DNA of 64,000 nt from Centroberyx gerrardi (lineage: Eukaryota; Chordata; Actinopteri; Beryciformes; Berycidae), in assembly GCF_048128805.1 (NCBI RefSeq), contig NC_136003.1:26348885-26412884 (forward strand), in the 5' to 3' direction. The notes under the pieces are model-generated. The model was not told the DNA's origin and did not search any database. It worked only from the letters and a program-made list of their open reading frames with translations. The translations under genes and the position numbers were made by a program. Positions 1 to 20,076 of the stretch are shown piece by piece (within the stretch, counting starts at the first letter, position 1; each line of letters begins with the position of its first letter).

Positions 1-10
1 CCTCCCACAG

Positions 11-7864
<7,854 letters not shown>

Positions 7865-10229
7865 TGTGCAACTAAAACCTGCTGCCTAGAGAAGCGGAAT
7901 AACCCGCTACTGGCCATTACTCCGATTAAAGGAATGAGTCACCGCAAAATGAAAGTTCAGTCACTAACCACTCACCCCCATGTCAGTTTGCCAGACATCT
8001 TAAAGATCCAGTGCAGTGATGTCAACTCAGTCCGGAAAAGTTTGATGTTGATTTCTAACACAATGAGCATCATTCAGTTCAGTTTTTGATGGTCAGATGG
8101 TCCAAAGCCTGTAGGACTGAGTGAGAGCTGAACCTTCCACTGCAGACAATATTCCTATCTTTGGGGAACAAATATCCAGAGTTGGAACTTCGGCACCCAG
8201 CAACAATGGAGGCACAGAAATTTTGGCCAGTTTGGCAAGTAGCTAGCTGAATATTGTCTGACAGACTATGGGACACCTCATTAACTATCCATACTGTCGA
8301 CCAATCAGAGCATTCATTAAAGCCTGGGTGTAGGTGACATCACTTACACCAGGAAGTAGACTGGAATTCTAAATCCGTTTGACTTTGTGTAACTTTGCAT
8401 TAACAGGTCCTTTGTTAAATTATACCATGAAATTGAGAAATGGAATTCTCATTGCACTGGACTTTTTAACAAGGTTTCTCATAATCAGAGTCGAGCTTAC
8501 CCAGTTATGACCTTTAAATGTGTCGATCCAAAACCAGGTTACTTCAGCAACCGGGTTAAGACCAAAGTTCTCTTTGCATGTAGATAAAGCAGCACAGTGT
8601 GTTCCCACCCTGATGAACAGTATTAGGACTGAGAAGCATTATTAGCTTCTGCTAATTTATGATTTTCTCAGCGAGTTTTGCGGGAGTCATTTCTTCCAGC
8701 ACACTCTAGTTGCACTAACTGAAGAATTTTCACCAAATCAAATCAAATGGGATGTTTTAGACTTAAGGGCACAATGCAATATCCATCTTGGAGTCAAAGA
8801 CTTTGTTTTTCTCAACACCCAGTGAATCTCAGAAATTGGGGAGAAATGAATGTTCAAAACACTGCAATCCATTTGTATTTGAATTCCACTCTTTCAGCCC
8901 CTTTGAAGAAGTCTTAAGTTCAGATAATATTAACAATATTATAACAGCAATATTAAGACAGAAGAAAAAATGCAGTATATAACATATGTCAGGTAATGTA
9001 ACAGTGGGGTTTTTTGTACAAATGTTTTTTTAGTGATTTTAAAAGATGACACTGATTTCACCAGTCTAAGCTTCATTCCAAAGCCGAGGCCAGCGGGCAG
9101 CGCTCAGCCGGTCAGATGAATCCGTTTCTCCTGTATTTGCTATATTAATGTAGTGCTTTTGCTTTTATACAGATAATGAAGATGAAGCACTTATGGATCT
9201 TATAGAAGATCTGATTTATTTGATTGCATTGGATTCAATACTTCTCTTCGGTGTTGAATTTGATACAGTATTTACATCTTAAACATTAGTACAATAGAAT
9301 TTGTATAGTTTTATTGTTTGTAACTATGACAATTGTAAAGTTTACAAATGTAAAAACATTAATTCAATAGATTATTATCTTGTATTTCAGTAATCCATTG
9401 ATAATGGTGTAAGTCTCATAATTTAAAGAATATACACATTTAAAAAGTCTTTGTCTACTAATTCTCACGTTTCATGTATCTAATTTTAAATAAACATAAT
9501 TTAATATATTCAACATTGCATTGCTAATTGTGACTTTGTTGCTGCACATAAAGCTTTGGATTCACACTACAACAGGAATAGGCTTGTTTTTCTTTCTTTT
9601 CTATTTTTGAATCTGTAATTGGTCTCATATTTATAGTGTAGGAGTGCTGATCTTAGACCAGTTTACTTTATAAGTCAGAATAAAATGTATACGGCCGCAA
9701 GCCTGACCAGTGATCTTAAATCACTGTTTTAGTTCAAATCTGCTTCATGTTTATGGCCTCTGACTGTTTCCACACGGATGATGGACATTTTCCACCTCAG
9801 TGTTACCATGGAGACGTGGAAGTTGTTTACCCGCAGTGCAGAGCGCTGAACCCTATGGCTGATCCGGTCTCTGCACTGCTGTGGAAACCTGTCATCATAC
9901 TCTGTCGCAAACAGCTGGATGGCATATTAGCAGGATGAGTAAGAGAGGAGAAGGGAGTTCCTCTGCAGAGCAATTTGACAACATGCTTGGGTTTCCCCAG
10001 TTATGTGCGGTTTTCCATGGATATCCTCACAATATTTACTTAAACACTGACATGGAAACCGCAGTTTCGGCAAGAACCGACTCAAACTTCCAAAACATTT
10101 AAAAACATTCAGGTTTTTAGTGCTATTAGGAAAATAATTGTTTTCCTGGTAACAAACGCATAATGTGTATGGATAAATACCAAATATGGGAGTCCAAGTT
10201 ACCAAAGTGCTGACTGTGAGGATGCCTTC

Positions 10230-10306
10230 AGGTCAGTGTGTGTGTGTGTGCTGAACATTGGTTGCACCCAGGTTGTGTCTGTCTGTTTGAGTGTGTGTTG
10301 TGTGTT

Positions 10307-10347
<41 letters not shown>

Positions 10348-10477
10348 AACATTGGTTGCACCCAGGTTGTCTGTCTGTTTGTGTGTGTGTGTTGTGTTTG
10401 TATGTGTGTGTGTGTTGATCATCACTCTCTTCCAGGTTGTAAGTTTGAGTGTGTATGTACGCACGTCTATGCTGTGT

Positions 10478-10527
<50 letters not shown>

Positions 10528-10714
10528 ATGTTGAACATTACTCACTCCCAAGTTGTGTGTGTACGTGTATCTGTACGCGTTCTAGTGGATGTGTGTGTGT
10601 GTTTGGAAACCATGTGTGTGAAAAGTGGCCACATCATTGTTTTGTATCCCTAATGTTTATGTCCTGTGATACACTTGATATGTGACATAAAAAAAGTGTT
10701 AAAACATGTGTAGT

Positions 10715-10795
<81 letters not shown>

Positions 10796-10860
10796 TGGTG
10801 TGTGTGTGTGTGGTCGGGTGTGTGGGTGTTGAGCATCGTTCACACCCAGTTTTTCACGTC
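10230..10860. repeat. Compound (GT)n / minisatellite array
   Basis: Long GT tracts alternate with diverged copies of a unit reading roughly TGAACATTGGTTGCACCCAG followed by GTTGT. Copies start near 10251, 10345, 10415, 10528 and 10828. The first two are nearly identical and the later ones progressively diverged. Unit spacing is roughly 75-110 bp, apart from a larger gap before the last copy. This is a minisatellite whose units are joined by microsatellite. Confidence 0.8.
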
Positions 10861-11049
10861 CAGTCAAAATGGATGTAATTAAGGGGGATTGCGCCATCTA
10901 CTGGCAAAAAAAAGCATAGCAATATAGTGTAGGTGATTTACTCGCTTTAATGTGATGTCTTTCATCCTATTATTTTTACTAATACATTGTTTTTACCCTC
11001 TATTCGTACATTTTTATTTTGTGGTGCCTTCTTGTTCTTACTTATTTTA

Positions 11050-11147
11050 ATTTAAATATGATGTTAAAGCACTTTGTAAGCTCTTTTAAAAAGTGCTATC
11101 AAATAAACATTAAACATAATTATACTATTATTATTATTATTATTATT

Positions 11148-11192
<45 letters not shown>

Positions 11193-11195
11193 AGT
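11050..11195 (+). mobile_element. LINE (L2-like) 3' tail ending in a trinucleotide run
   Basis: The text TTAAAGCACTTTGTAAGC, then AAGTGCTATCAAATAAA, then a run of ATT and GTT trinucleotides (11130-11191) is typical of the 3' ends of L2-type LINEs in fish. Only the 3' end is present, as expected of 5'-truncated retroposition. Confidence 0.5.
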
Positions 11196-11819
11196 TAGTT
11201 AGTTAGTTAATCAGTCAGGTACTTAGTTATTATTTATATTATATATATATTATATTAATATATATATATATATTATTTCCAGTGAAAGCGATAGAGATTC
11301 AGCTATTAATGTGTGTAGGCCTATTTGTGGTAAATGAGATTGACTGAGCGAAACAATAGCAAATTTGGATAAAGAATCATATTTTTTTAATTTTTTATTT
11401 TTTTATTTCAGTGTAGTTCACTCACGGATGAGTTCACTGGAAGGGAGGCTCCCGTGCAGATGCGTGTGTGTACCCGATGATACTGACGAGAACGCGCACG
11501 TAGCTGTCAGTAGGAAATGCAGGCGGCTGGAGTTGGATGTGCCCCAGCCGCTAGGCAATATCGACTTGGATAATTTAACAAAGAAAGTCCAGTTTGCTTC
11601 AGAATGAAAAATATTACAAACAAGGTTGCTTCACGTAGGTGAGAATGGTCGCAGCAACGTGATATGTGTGAGGGTAACCGAGACATTCAGCTAGCTAGCT
11701 AGGCTAACAACAACAGAACACTACCGCTAACCTAAGGCTGTAAGCTAAAATAAGCTAAGTTAGCTAGCTGGTAACTTAGCTAGCTAGCTCGCCACTTGCA
11801 GGACATTTGCGCCTCCAGG

Positions 11820-11973
11820 TCCTCACCCAGTTCAGTTGTTCCTGTCACCCGGCCTCGTTTTTTCGTGTTTTCATTTAACGGAGGAGGTAACGGAACCGGA
11901 GCTGTGGGGGGGCCACGGACAGGAACCCCCTGGCTGTCCAGGCGGACGGATCACATTGACACGCCGGCCGTGG
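11820..11973 (+). promoter_or_regulatory. tbc1d10b: Probable CpG-rich promoter and non-coding first exon of tbc1d10b
   Basis: From about 11820 to 12070 the sequence turns GC- and CpG-rich, unlike its surroundings. A good donor, TGG followed by GTGAGT, lies at 11973/11974. The next acceptor in frame with the gene is at about 13151 (pyrimidine tract then CTGCAAAG), so a 5' UTR exon here joined to the ATG exon is plausible. The exact start is not resolvable. Confidence 0.5.
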
Positions 11974-13170
11974 GTGAGTTCAGTAGCGGGATTGAAGTTG
12001 TGGTTGACCGGGGCAGCGGATGGGCAAGGCCGTGGTCTGGGCTCGGCCGGGGCCTGGCAGGGAGGGTGTTGACTATTAGCTGTTAGTAAATGATATCTGC
12101 TGTGTGCTGAATCGGGAAGTTGTGTCGCTTTGAGAGAGGCCTCTTGGGAGGATACGACAACAAAGTGGCTGAGCTGTTGTAGCTAATGTTAGCTACTAGC
12201 AGGTAAACGTTAGCTGTCTGGAAGCACCACTATACAGACATAAACCTGCTTCATCAGCAAAATACTGGATCTCCATGGTCATCAGGGTAGCTTTTGAGAT
12301 AGTTGCTAATGCACCGGTCCATCTATAAAAAAATCTGTGGGTCCGTTAACGCAGCTTTTTTTTTTTTTTTTTTAACATTGTGGGCATATTTGTTTTGTGC
12401 CCCTGGATTGCCTGCTGATGAAAGGAAATTGTGGAATTGCAAATCGCAAACTTGTTTTATTTAAGCTTTTTGATCTCCAGTTTTGCCATGTTAAATCTGC
12501 TATGGTGCAATATACTGAACCTATCTTAATGATATGGTTTGACGAGATTTTCTCCAAATGCTCCTGTAGTACACCTGCTAACTCCATTTATTATGAAGTC
12601 ATATTACAATATAAGTCTAACATACAAGTTTCTCTGTATTGCAAAAGATTAAACAGAGATGTTTATTACTATTATTGTTTACATTGTTATTGTTTCTATA
12701 AACAGTACACCTAAATGTCATGATTGAAGAGTAAAAAGTGTACTATCTGTTAGCATGTTTGATATGCTGTGTTTGGTGGGCTGGATGGGCTCCTGGTGTT
12801 AATTGCTTATACTTGAGCCCAGCATCATTAAGTGGTGTGTATTTCTAAGCACTATGTCCCAAAAATGTCCATGATTTCAAAAATTTAGGCTAGCCCACTT
12901 ATTGAACTGCTTCTCTATTGTTCCAATTTTAAGAAGAGGAACAGACACACTTGGCCTCAGACTTCCTTCCTAAGTTTTCATTGTCATGATTTCTGTTTAA
13001 GTAGATTTTCTCATTATCCACCATTGATATGTTGATTGTTTATGAACCAAACAGATGCAAGTTTCATTTGTAAGAACATTAATGACTGAATGGATGATTG
13101 TTAGTTGGCATAAGAAAACTTACCTCCATCTTTCTCCCTCTATCTGCAAAGGAGAGATCAGAGTGGAACC

Positions 13171-16100
13171 ATGGCTGAAATCTCCACCCTAACCCCATCA
13201 CCTCCTGCATTAGGCGATCATCATGCAGCTCCATCCATCCCGCCGCCCTCAGCTGTCCTCTCTGCTCCAGAGCTCTCCAAGGAGGCATCCATCCCCAAGT
13301 CTTCTCTCTACAATGACAAAGCTTTGATTGGAAACACTCCTGCGACACAATCGGCAGGTTCACCCCTGTCTCCCCAAAAGCCCATGCCGGGCCCGCCCTT
13401 ATGTCCCCCCAAACCTGTCCCAGGAGGGGTCACAGCTGAGAATCCTCTCCCCCTATCGGTAGATGAGGCTGTGCCACAGAATGAGGAAGTGGCAGGGAAA
13501 GATGCAGAGACTGGATTGGTGTCAGTCAGTGACCCAGCTGCTGCAGACCTCTTGAACACCACATCAGAGACCCTTGCTCAGCCCAGTGAGCCATCAGCTC
13601 AGGCCGTAGTGCAACAGGCATCCCCCTCCCCTGATCTTAATCCTGGACCTAATCTCTACCCCAGCGTGCATGTCACCCACAACCCTAATCCTGTCACTGA
13701 TGATACTCAGTTGACAGTGAGCCAACTCCAAACCACTGCAGCTTCAGATCCCACACCTGCTCCCCAAGGCTCCGCCCAAACAACAATAACCGAAGCAGCA
13801 GTAATGGCTGAAGAAGAGAAACCCCAGCCGCCGCAACGAGCACAAAACCCTCAAACTCAGCCTCCCCCTCTGTCCCCAAAACCTGACACTCCCAGCGGAG
13901 CAAGGAATGCCGAACTGCCCAGCACCCCCACCAGAGCCGAACACCCCAGCCCCTCGCTCCCAGTGATCCACGAGCCGGCTTCGGCCCTCTTCCTGCCCAA
14001 CCCCAACCCCCGGCCGGCTCCCGACACCCTCAGCTACCTGGAGTCGGCCAGCCTGATGTCGGGGACGCTGGAGTCTCTGTCTGGGCTCGGAGAGGATGGG
14101 AGCTCTGTGGGCTCAGACTCCGAGATCAACGGCCTGGCTGTCAGACGCACTGATAAATATGGCTTCCTCGGTGGGAATCAGTACAGCGAAAGTGGGTAGG
14201 TATTAAAACATCAAAACAACCACACATCATACACTCTTATATCTTCCAGCCTCTGTGCAAGTGAGATATTCCTGGCATACCTGAATATGCTCACTGCTTT
14301 ATTCCTTTATGGCTGAGGTATTCTGAAATCATAAGCCCACATTCCAGTATGGCTGTTTGAGGGAGGGAAATGGGAAGCTTCTCTGTTATCTCTTATGCTT
14401 CCATGCAGACAGCTCACTGTTTGGAATATGAGATGGCATTAGATTGTGGCTGGTCACTTGATTTACACAGACAGATGTGAATCCTTGTGTGATGATTCTG
14501 GCCTGCCTTTGTGCCTGTCTTCCTTTTAATCAGCCGCCCGGCCTTCCCTGGTCATCTGATTCCCTCTGCCACTCGTCTGCCCCAAAGTGATCTTCCATTC
14601 TTCCCAGTCCCACCCCTCTCTTCACTGTCCTCTCCTTCTCTGCTGCTCTAAACATATCTATCTGTCCTTTATCTCTCCTTGGTCTGACTCAGATAGTGCT
14701 GAGAGCGATTTTGTGACTCAATATGTACTGACTGTGTGTCTTTCCTCTGTATCACCCCGCTCCCACCCATCTGCTCACTCCCTCTTTTTTTTTCCCAGAT
14801 TTGCTTCTAGTTTTCCTGACAGGCTAATTGCTCTTCCGCCCTTGAATAATTAAAACATTTATTGATTTGCTCTGGGTAGCGATGGTGCCTTCGTGGCAGT
14901 GTATGGATGTAGTCATCTCACTAATTCAATGTAATGGAGTATGTGTGAACGCTGAAGACAAAGTGAGCCGTATTATGTGCTGCATGGGTTAAAAACTCTC
15001 TAAACACATCATCAACATCTAGAGTCCAATATTATGGAGTATGAAACAGAATACTTCCCAGTTCTATCAATGACGTATTCATACTATATTATTACTCATT
15101 ATTACAGTGAAAAGGATCTTCGAGTCGAAGTGGCCAGACAGAGAGAGATGAAATGGCTCGATATGTTCAACAACTGGGACAAGTGGATTAAACATCGCTT
15201 CCAGAAGGTATTCACATCCTTCCAAATGTGTCATAGGATTTATGTTTAGAATTAGGAATGAGAACTGTGTGTGTATGTGAATGTTTGGGTGTGGTTTGGG
15301 TACACTAGATAATGCCTTGGAGAAACTCCCATGTGTCTGCCTGTATGTATGTCGCAGGTGAAGTTGCGCTGTAGGAAGGGGGTTCCATCGTCTCTCAGGG
15401 CCAAAGCCTGGCAGCTGCTATCCAACAGCAAAGATCTCTTGGATGCCAATCCCGGGAAATTCGAGGTATAACTGCTACCAACCCCCCAACATCACCATTA
15501 CCACAAAGACAGAGACACCCTCTATTGTGTAATCAAGCTCTCATGGTGCCAAAAATGTCATTTTACTGGCCAAGCATTTATCAAAGAGGGCATTTACAAA
15601 TATGGATAGTCAGAAAACTGAAAAGTACACAGCAGTATCACATGGAAATTCAGTTAGATCTTGGATCTCTTATACGGTGGATTTTAGTTTGATTAAGAAC
15701 ATTCAAGGTCAGTGGAGAGGGTTTTCTGACTAAGTGGCTGACTCTTAAGTGAAAGATCGTAGGATAGGGGAGTTGTGGCTGGGTAGGGCAATTATAACTC
15801 CAGGGGTGCTGAAGGGGCGCAGGCGCAAACCTAGCTAGCTGTAAGCCTCTTATCAGTACCGGTAATCCTGCCTGTCAGAGCCCCACCTCCCTGTCCAGGC
15901 TGGAGGGGGGTCCGGCCTCGTCTGGGCCCGGGTCCCAGCAGCCTGTTGCTTTTGTCTGAGGAACAATTTCTCCTCTACCTTTTCACTTTTCAGTTGTTGT
16001 TTAGTCTGTTAAACCTGGTTTCATACAGGCCTTTGCAGCCTAATCCACTTTGATAGCTAATTTAGTGCTTGTCACCAAGACTTGAGAAATCATTTGAAAC

Positions 16101-19100
16101 ATTTCTCTCACTTTTGCACCTACAGGAGCTGGAGAGAGAGCAGGGAGAGGCTAAATGGCTGGACATCATAGAGAAGGACCTGCACCGACAGTTCCCCTTC
16201 CATGAAATGTTTGCTGCTCGTGGTGGACATGGGTAAATGCTTCCGCAGTGTTTATATGAGTGTTTAAAGATTAGAACAAACTTAAATGATCCCCATGGGG
16301 AAATTGGGCCTTTGCAGCAACAGATAACAGGATGCAGCAAAGAAAAACAGGATATAAATAAGAATAGGGAAATTGGGGATAGTAAACATAACACAAGCAA
16401 CAATGTCAGACACTATATATGTACTATATACACTCATATATGTAAATTGTTTTAAAATGACCAAATCAAATCAAACTAGAACGTATTAAGTAAATAGATG
16501 AAGATATAGGAATGGCAATTTATGAAAAATCAATGAATACATTAATTACTTCTAGTGTGTGCAAAATGATAGCAGTAGATCATACTGAAGGAAGAAAAGA
16601 TAGAAAAAGAAAACATGAAAACATCTATGAAAATATAATGATATATATGAAAATATAGTGTTACTTAATAAGAGTTTTCATTCACTTACATTGGAGTGAA
16701 GTGTTCTCAAAGGCAGTTATTCTTGTCTGCCTTGGAACATTTAATTTTTCCATTTCTTGAGCCCAGAACCCCCTGATTTGATTTGCATTGTTCCCTCCAT
16801 GAGTCATAGGAAAGTGCATGCAGTGGTCAGGCATTTCAGTGTGTTTGGCCACTGCTTAATTTCTCCCTGGCGGTGGTTCCCACAGGCAACAGGATCTGTA
16901 TCGGATCCTGAAGGCCTACACCATCTACCGGCCCGACGAGGGCTACTGCCAGGCCCAGGCTCCAGTGGCTGCAGTGCTGCTCATGCACATGCCTGCTGAG
17001 GTGAGGGGGGGTGACTGGGAGGGGAGGGGAGGGGGGGCAGGGATGGATAGGAGATAGAGCGTTCATTAGGGATGGGACGATACGCTTATCTCACGATACG
17101 ATTCGATACCGCGATATGTGGTTCACGATACGACGTGATAAATAAAAGTTCAGTGACAACAAAGTCTGACTGTGCAGAATTATGTTTATTTCTGAGCCAC
17201 AAAAATCTTTCTAGCATTGGCTTGCTAGAATGTAAACATTTTAAAAATGTCATTACAAAGTGTAATTAATATAATTTGGATGGAGAGCTGGATGGAGATA
17301 TATTGAATTTCAATATTGTCCCATCCCTAGTGTTCATTGGGTTTGGGGTTAGTAAATAAAAAGGTTTTATCAATGTCGATTCCTTAATGATTCCTTTTTA
17401 ACAGTCCAATTCCTTAACTATTCCCTTACTGGGTTCTTTCTCATAAATATTACTCTTACAGACTTTCATAACAACCCAAAAATACTAAGTATGTGATAGA
17501 ATTGATTGAAATTCTGCTACCAAACCTGAAATAGAATGAATTAATGATTAACTGTTCATACCATAGTGTTTTATTATTGTGTTATTCACAATACCCTTGA
17601 CTGCAAAATGTGTTCAGCCTGAACGCACATCACACAACTGTACTGTATGTGTGTGTGCGAGTGTGTGTGTTTGACTGCAAGGTTGAGGCATGAAGTGGTG
17701 AGGCTCAGGTAGCAGTGTGTGTTCAGTTCACTTCTCTGTGACACAGGAGCGTAGTATGTCTTTATCGAAGTGTAGCCACAGTTTAGATGTCTAGTTTCTA
17801 ACGTCTGCCTAGTCTACTTTGTGGTCTTTATCAAACTATCGGCACACTTTTGATCTCTTCCTTCTATCCTTGCCATGCTCGCTCTGCTGCTATGCGCTTC
17901 AGCTGCAAAGCAACTGCTTTCAACGACTCACTCACCTCTCGCCGAGTTCACTATATCATGTCACAACCTCGCTGTCACTTACACAAGTAGACCAGGGAAG
18001 AATGGAGAGCAAAATGATTAAATAGCGAATTAAAAATTTCCATTTGGTTGTATTAAAAAAAGAACAGGAAAAAACTGGTCATCAATTACAGGAATTGATT
18101 TGGCAAACATGTTTCAGTTCACTAATTTCTGGAAATACTGGAACCTCAGTGGAACCAGGTTTTGAATTTGCAAACTCTAATTGTTTGATATAATGTGCTT
18201 CTGTTTTGCAGCAAGCCTTCTGGTGCCTCGTCCAGATATGTGAGAAATACCTTCCAGGCTACTACAGCGCCGGTCTGGTGAGTGAATGAGCAAACTCCTG
18301 TCTGTCTGTCTCTCATACTCCATCTCTGTGTAGACCTTCTGAGCTTTATTGATTCGTCCTTTTGCCAAACCTCCTAAAGGAAGCGATCCAGCTGGATGGA
18401 GAGATCTTCTTCTCCCTGCTGCGGCGTACGTGTCCCATGGCGTACCGTCACCTTAAGAAGTTCAAGATCGACCCGATTCTCTACATGACCGAGTGGTTCA
18501 TGTGCGTCTTCTCACGGACCTTACCGTGGTCCTGTGTGCTGCGTGTATGGGACATGTTCTTCTGTGAAGGTACTGTTCAAATACACAGGCAGTCAAGCAC
18601 CTTGATGAATTGATTTGCAGGCAGCTCTCAAGGCTCTTGTCTGTATCTAGGTCATTAGCTGGGTTTACATCCAAGTATTTTTACACTCTTTTTTTTTTTG
18701 ACTGTACAGAAAGTATGTGATAAATAGCAATCAAAACACATTTGTCTAAAAGTCACTTAAAATTCTGTTAAAATGTACTTGTTAGTTGGATAGAAACATA
18801 ACTAATGTCTGTGGTTTCAGGGGTGAAGATCGTCTTCCGTGTGGGCCTGGTGCTGCTGAAGCAGATGCTTGGCTCTGTGGATAAGCTGCGGGAGCTGCAG
18901 GGCATGTATGAAACCATGGAGCGTCTGAGGAACATCTCACCCGACAGTATCAGAGAGGACATATTGGTACAGGAGGTCAGTGTCTCTCTGGCCTTCACAA
19001 ACCACATACAGACACACAGACACATGCGCACAACCAACTCCTGTTCTTACTCACCGACACGAGTTATGAGTCAACTTGCACTGTAGCCTAAATAAGTAAT

Positions 19101-20076
19101 GTTTACTTCCTCTGTCTACCTTCTGCTTCTCTCTGTGCAGATTATCACCCTCCCAGTGACGGAGGCTCTGATAGAGAGGGAGTGCAACATCCAGGTGAGG
19201 AAGTGGAGGGAGTCCAGAGGGGAGCTGACGCACCAGCCGGGCCGCCGCCTCCACGGGACGAGGGCCATCCACGAGTACAAACGCCGCGCCGCCTCCATCA
19301 GCTCGGGCGGCAGCTTCTCCTTCCTGGGAAGCTCGGTCCCTCCTCCCGGACCCCTCAGGGCCTCCTCCAGCCTCCTGTCGCTCCCCGGCTTCCGCAAGTC
19401 CAAGACTCCTTTCCACTCCCAAATGAAGAAGGGCTCCTTCTCCGGGCCGTCAGGATTTGAGGGCCTGCCGCCTCAGCCGCCCCCCGCGGCGACCTCGAGC
19501 CCGAGCCGAGCCCCCGCCCATAAGCCACCCCTTCCTGGGGCCGGTCCCAGGGCGCCGGCAGCCCACGTTCAGAGCCCCCTTGTCGGGACGGCGGCCGGCC
19601 CGTCACCTGGGCCTGCTCCGGCCTCAGAAGCCCCTTCAGCACAGGGCCAGCCTGGCGCTTCGGCCCCAACACCAAGCAAACCACCTCCCAACACTCTGTC
19701 GCCCTCCCCTAAGATCGTCTCTGAGCACATCACCCCGACCATCCCGTCGCCCACTGCAAACAACGCCCCTCTGCCCCCCTGTCCAGATGCAAAAAAAGAA
19801 GCGGCAGTGGCAGCAGCGGCCGCGGCAACACCTGGAGAGGAAGAAGGGAAGAAAAAGAAGAAAAGCAAAGAAGACAGGAAGAAGGAAAAAGAGGACGAGA
19901 AGCAAAAACTGAAGGAAAAGAAGGAGAAGGAAAGGGCTGACAAAGAGAGGTCTAAGAGGGAGAAAGAGAGGCTAGAGAGAGAAAAGAAAAAAGAGAAAGG
20001 GGGGAAGAAAAAGGACAAAGGGGGAGGAGAGGCCGAGGAAAAAAATGGAGCTGCAGCACCAAGAGATTCGGCCTAG
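13171..20076 (+). CDS. tbc1d10b: TBC1 domain family member 10B, Rab GTPase-activating protein
   Basis: Nine coding exons: 13171-14195, 15108-15207, 15358-15465, 16126-16232, 16886-17000, 18212-18277, 18380-18569, 18821-18975 and 19141-20076. They total 2802 bases, 933 residues. Residues 1 to about 310 are Pro/Ala/Ser-rich low complexity. The TBC domain follows, entered through [12 protein letters not shown]. The arginine-finger motif [11 protein letters not shown] and glutamine-finger motif DEGYCQAQ are intact, so GAP activity is expected. [11 protein letters not shown] and [12 protein letters not shown] are also typical. The last exon is a Pro-rich stretch ending in a long Lys/Glu coiled-coil-like tail (about residues 850-925). 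That tail and the 16p11.2-like setting favour 10B over 10A or 10C. TBC1D10 proteins act on Rabs such as Rab27, Rab35 and Rab3 by family knowledge. The ATG has AACCATGG context. Confidence 0.95.
16270..16480 (-). mobile_element. LINE 3' end, antisense, in a tbc1d10b intron
   Basis: GATCCCCATGGGGAAATTGG is the reverse complement of the common fish L2-type tail reading roughly AATTTCCCCATGGGGATC before an AATAAA. Only the tail and a degenerate A-rich flank are recognised. Confidence 0.45.
17068..17330. mobile_element. hAT-like MITE in a tbc1d10b intron
   Basis: The left end AGGGATGGGACGATACG and right end ATTGTCCCATCCCT are inverted repeats. The flanks read GCGTTCATT before and GTGTTCATT after, a near-identical target duplication of about 8 bp, as hAT elements make. 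There is no transposase frame in its roughly 260 bp, so it is a non-autonomous copy. The interior (CACGATACGATTCGATACCG) is typical of this fish repeat. Confidence 0.75.

Larger units (their letters stand above)
7865..11800. other. hsd3b7 3' UTR and hsd3b7-tbc1d10b intergenic region
   Basis: No further hsd3b7 coding follows the TAA at 7862-7864. Possible poly(A) signals include AATAAA at about 9680 and 9490; which is used cannot be told. The span then holds a GT-linked minisatellite (10230-10860), a LINE-like 3' tail (11050-11195) and a GCTA-rich stretch (about 11690-11795) before the CpG-rich start of tbc1d10b. A frame at 11428-11607 (begins MSSLEGRLPCRC, ends KKVQFASE) is unexplained; I do not call it a gene. 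Confidence 0.6.

Noticed and set aside
11690-11795. GCTAGCTA-rich stretch that looked like an array of operator palindromes (also at 43560-43575)
   Set aside because: It is short tetranucleotide repetition common in fish DNA, without regular unit length or spacing.
13308-13971. Minus-strand open frames opposite the first tbc1d10b coding exon
   Set aside because: They are shadows of a GC-rich, proline-rich coding exon whose plus-strand frame fits the gene and its splice phases.
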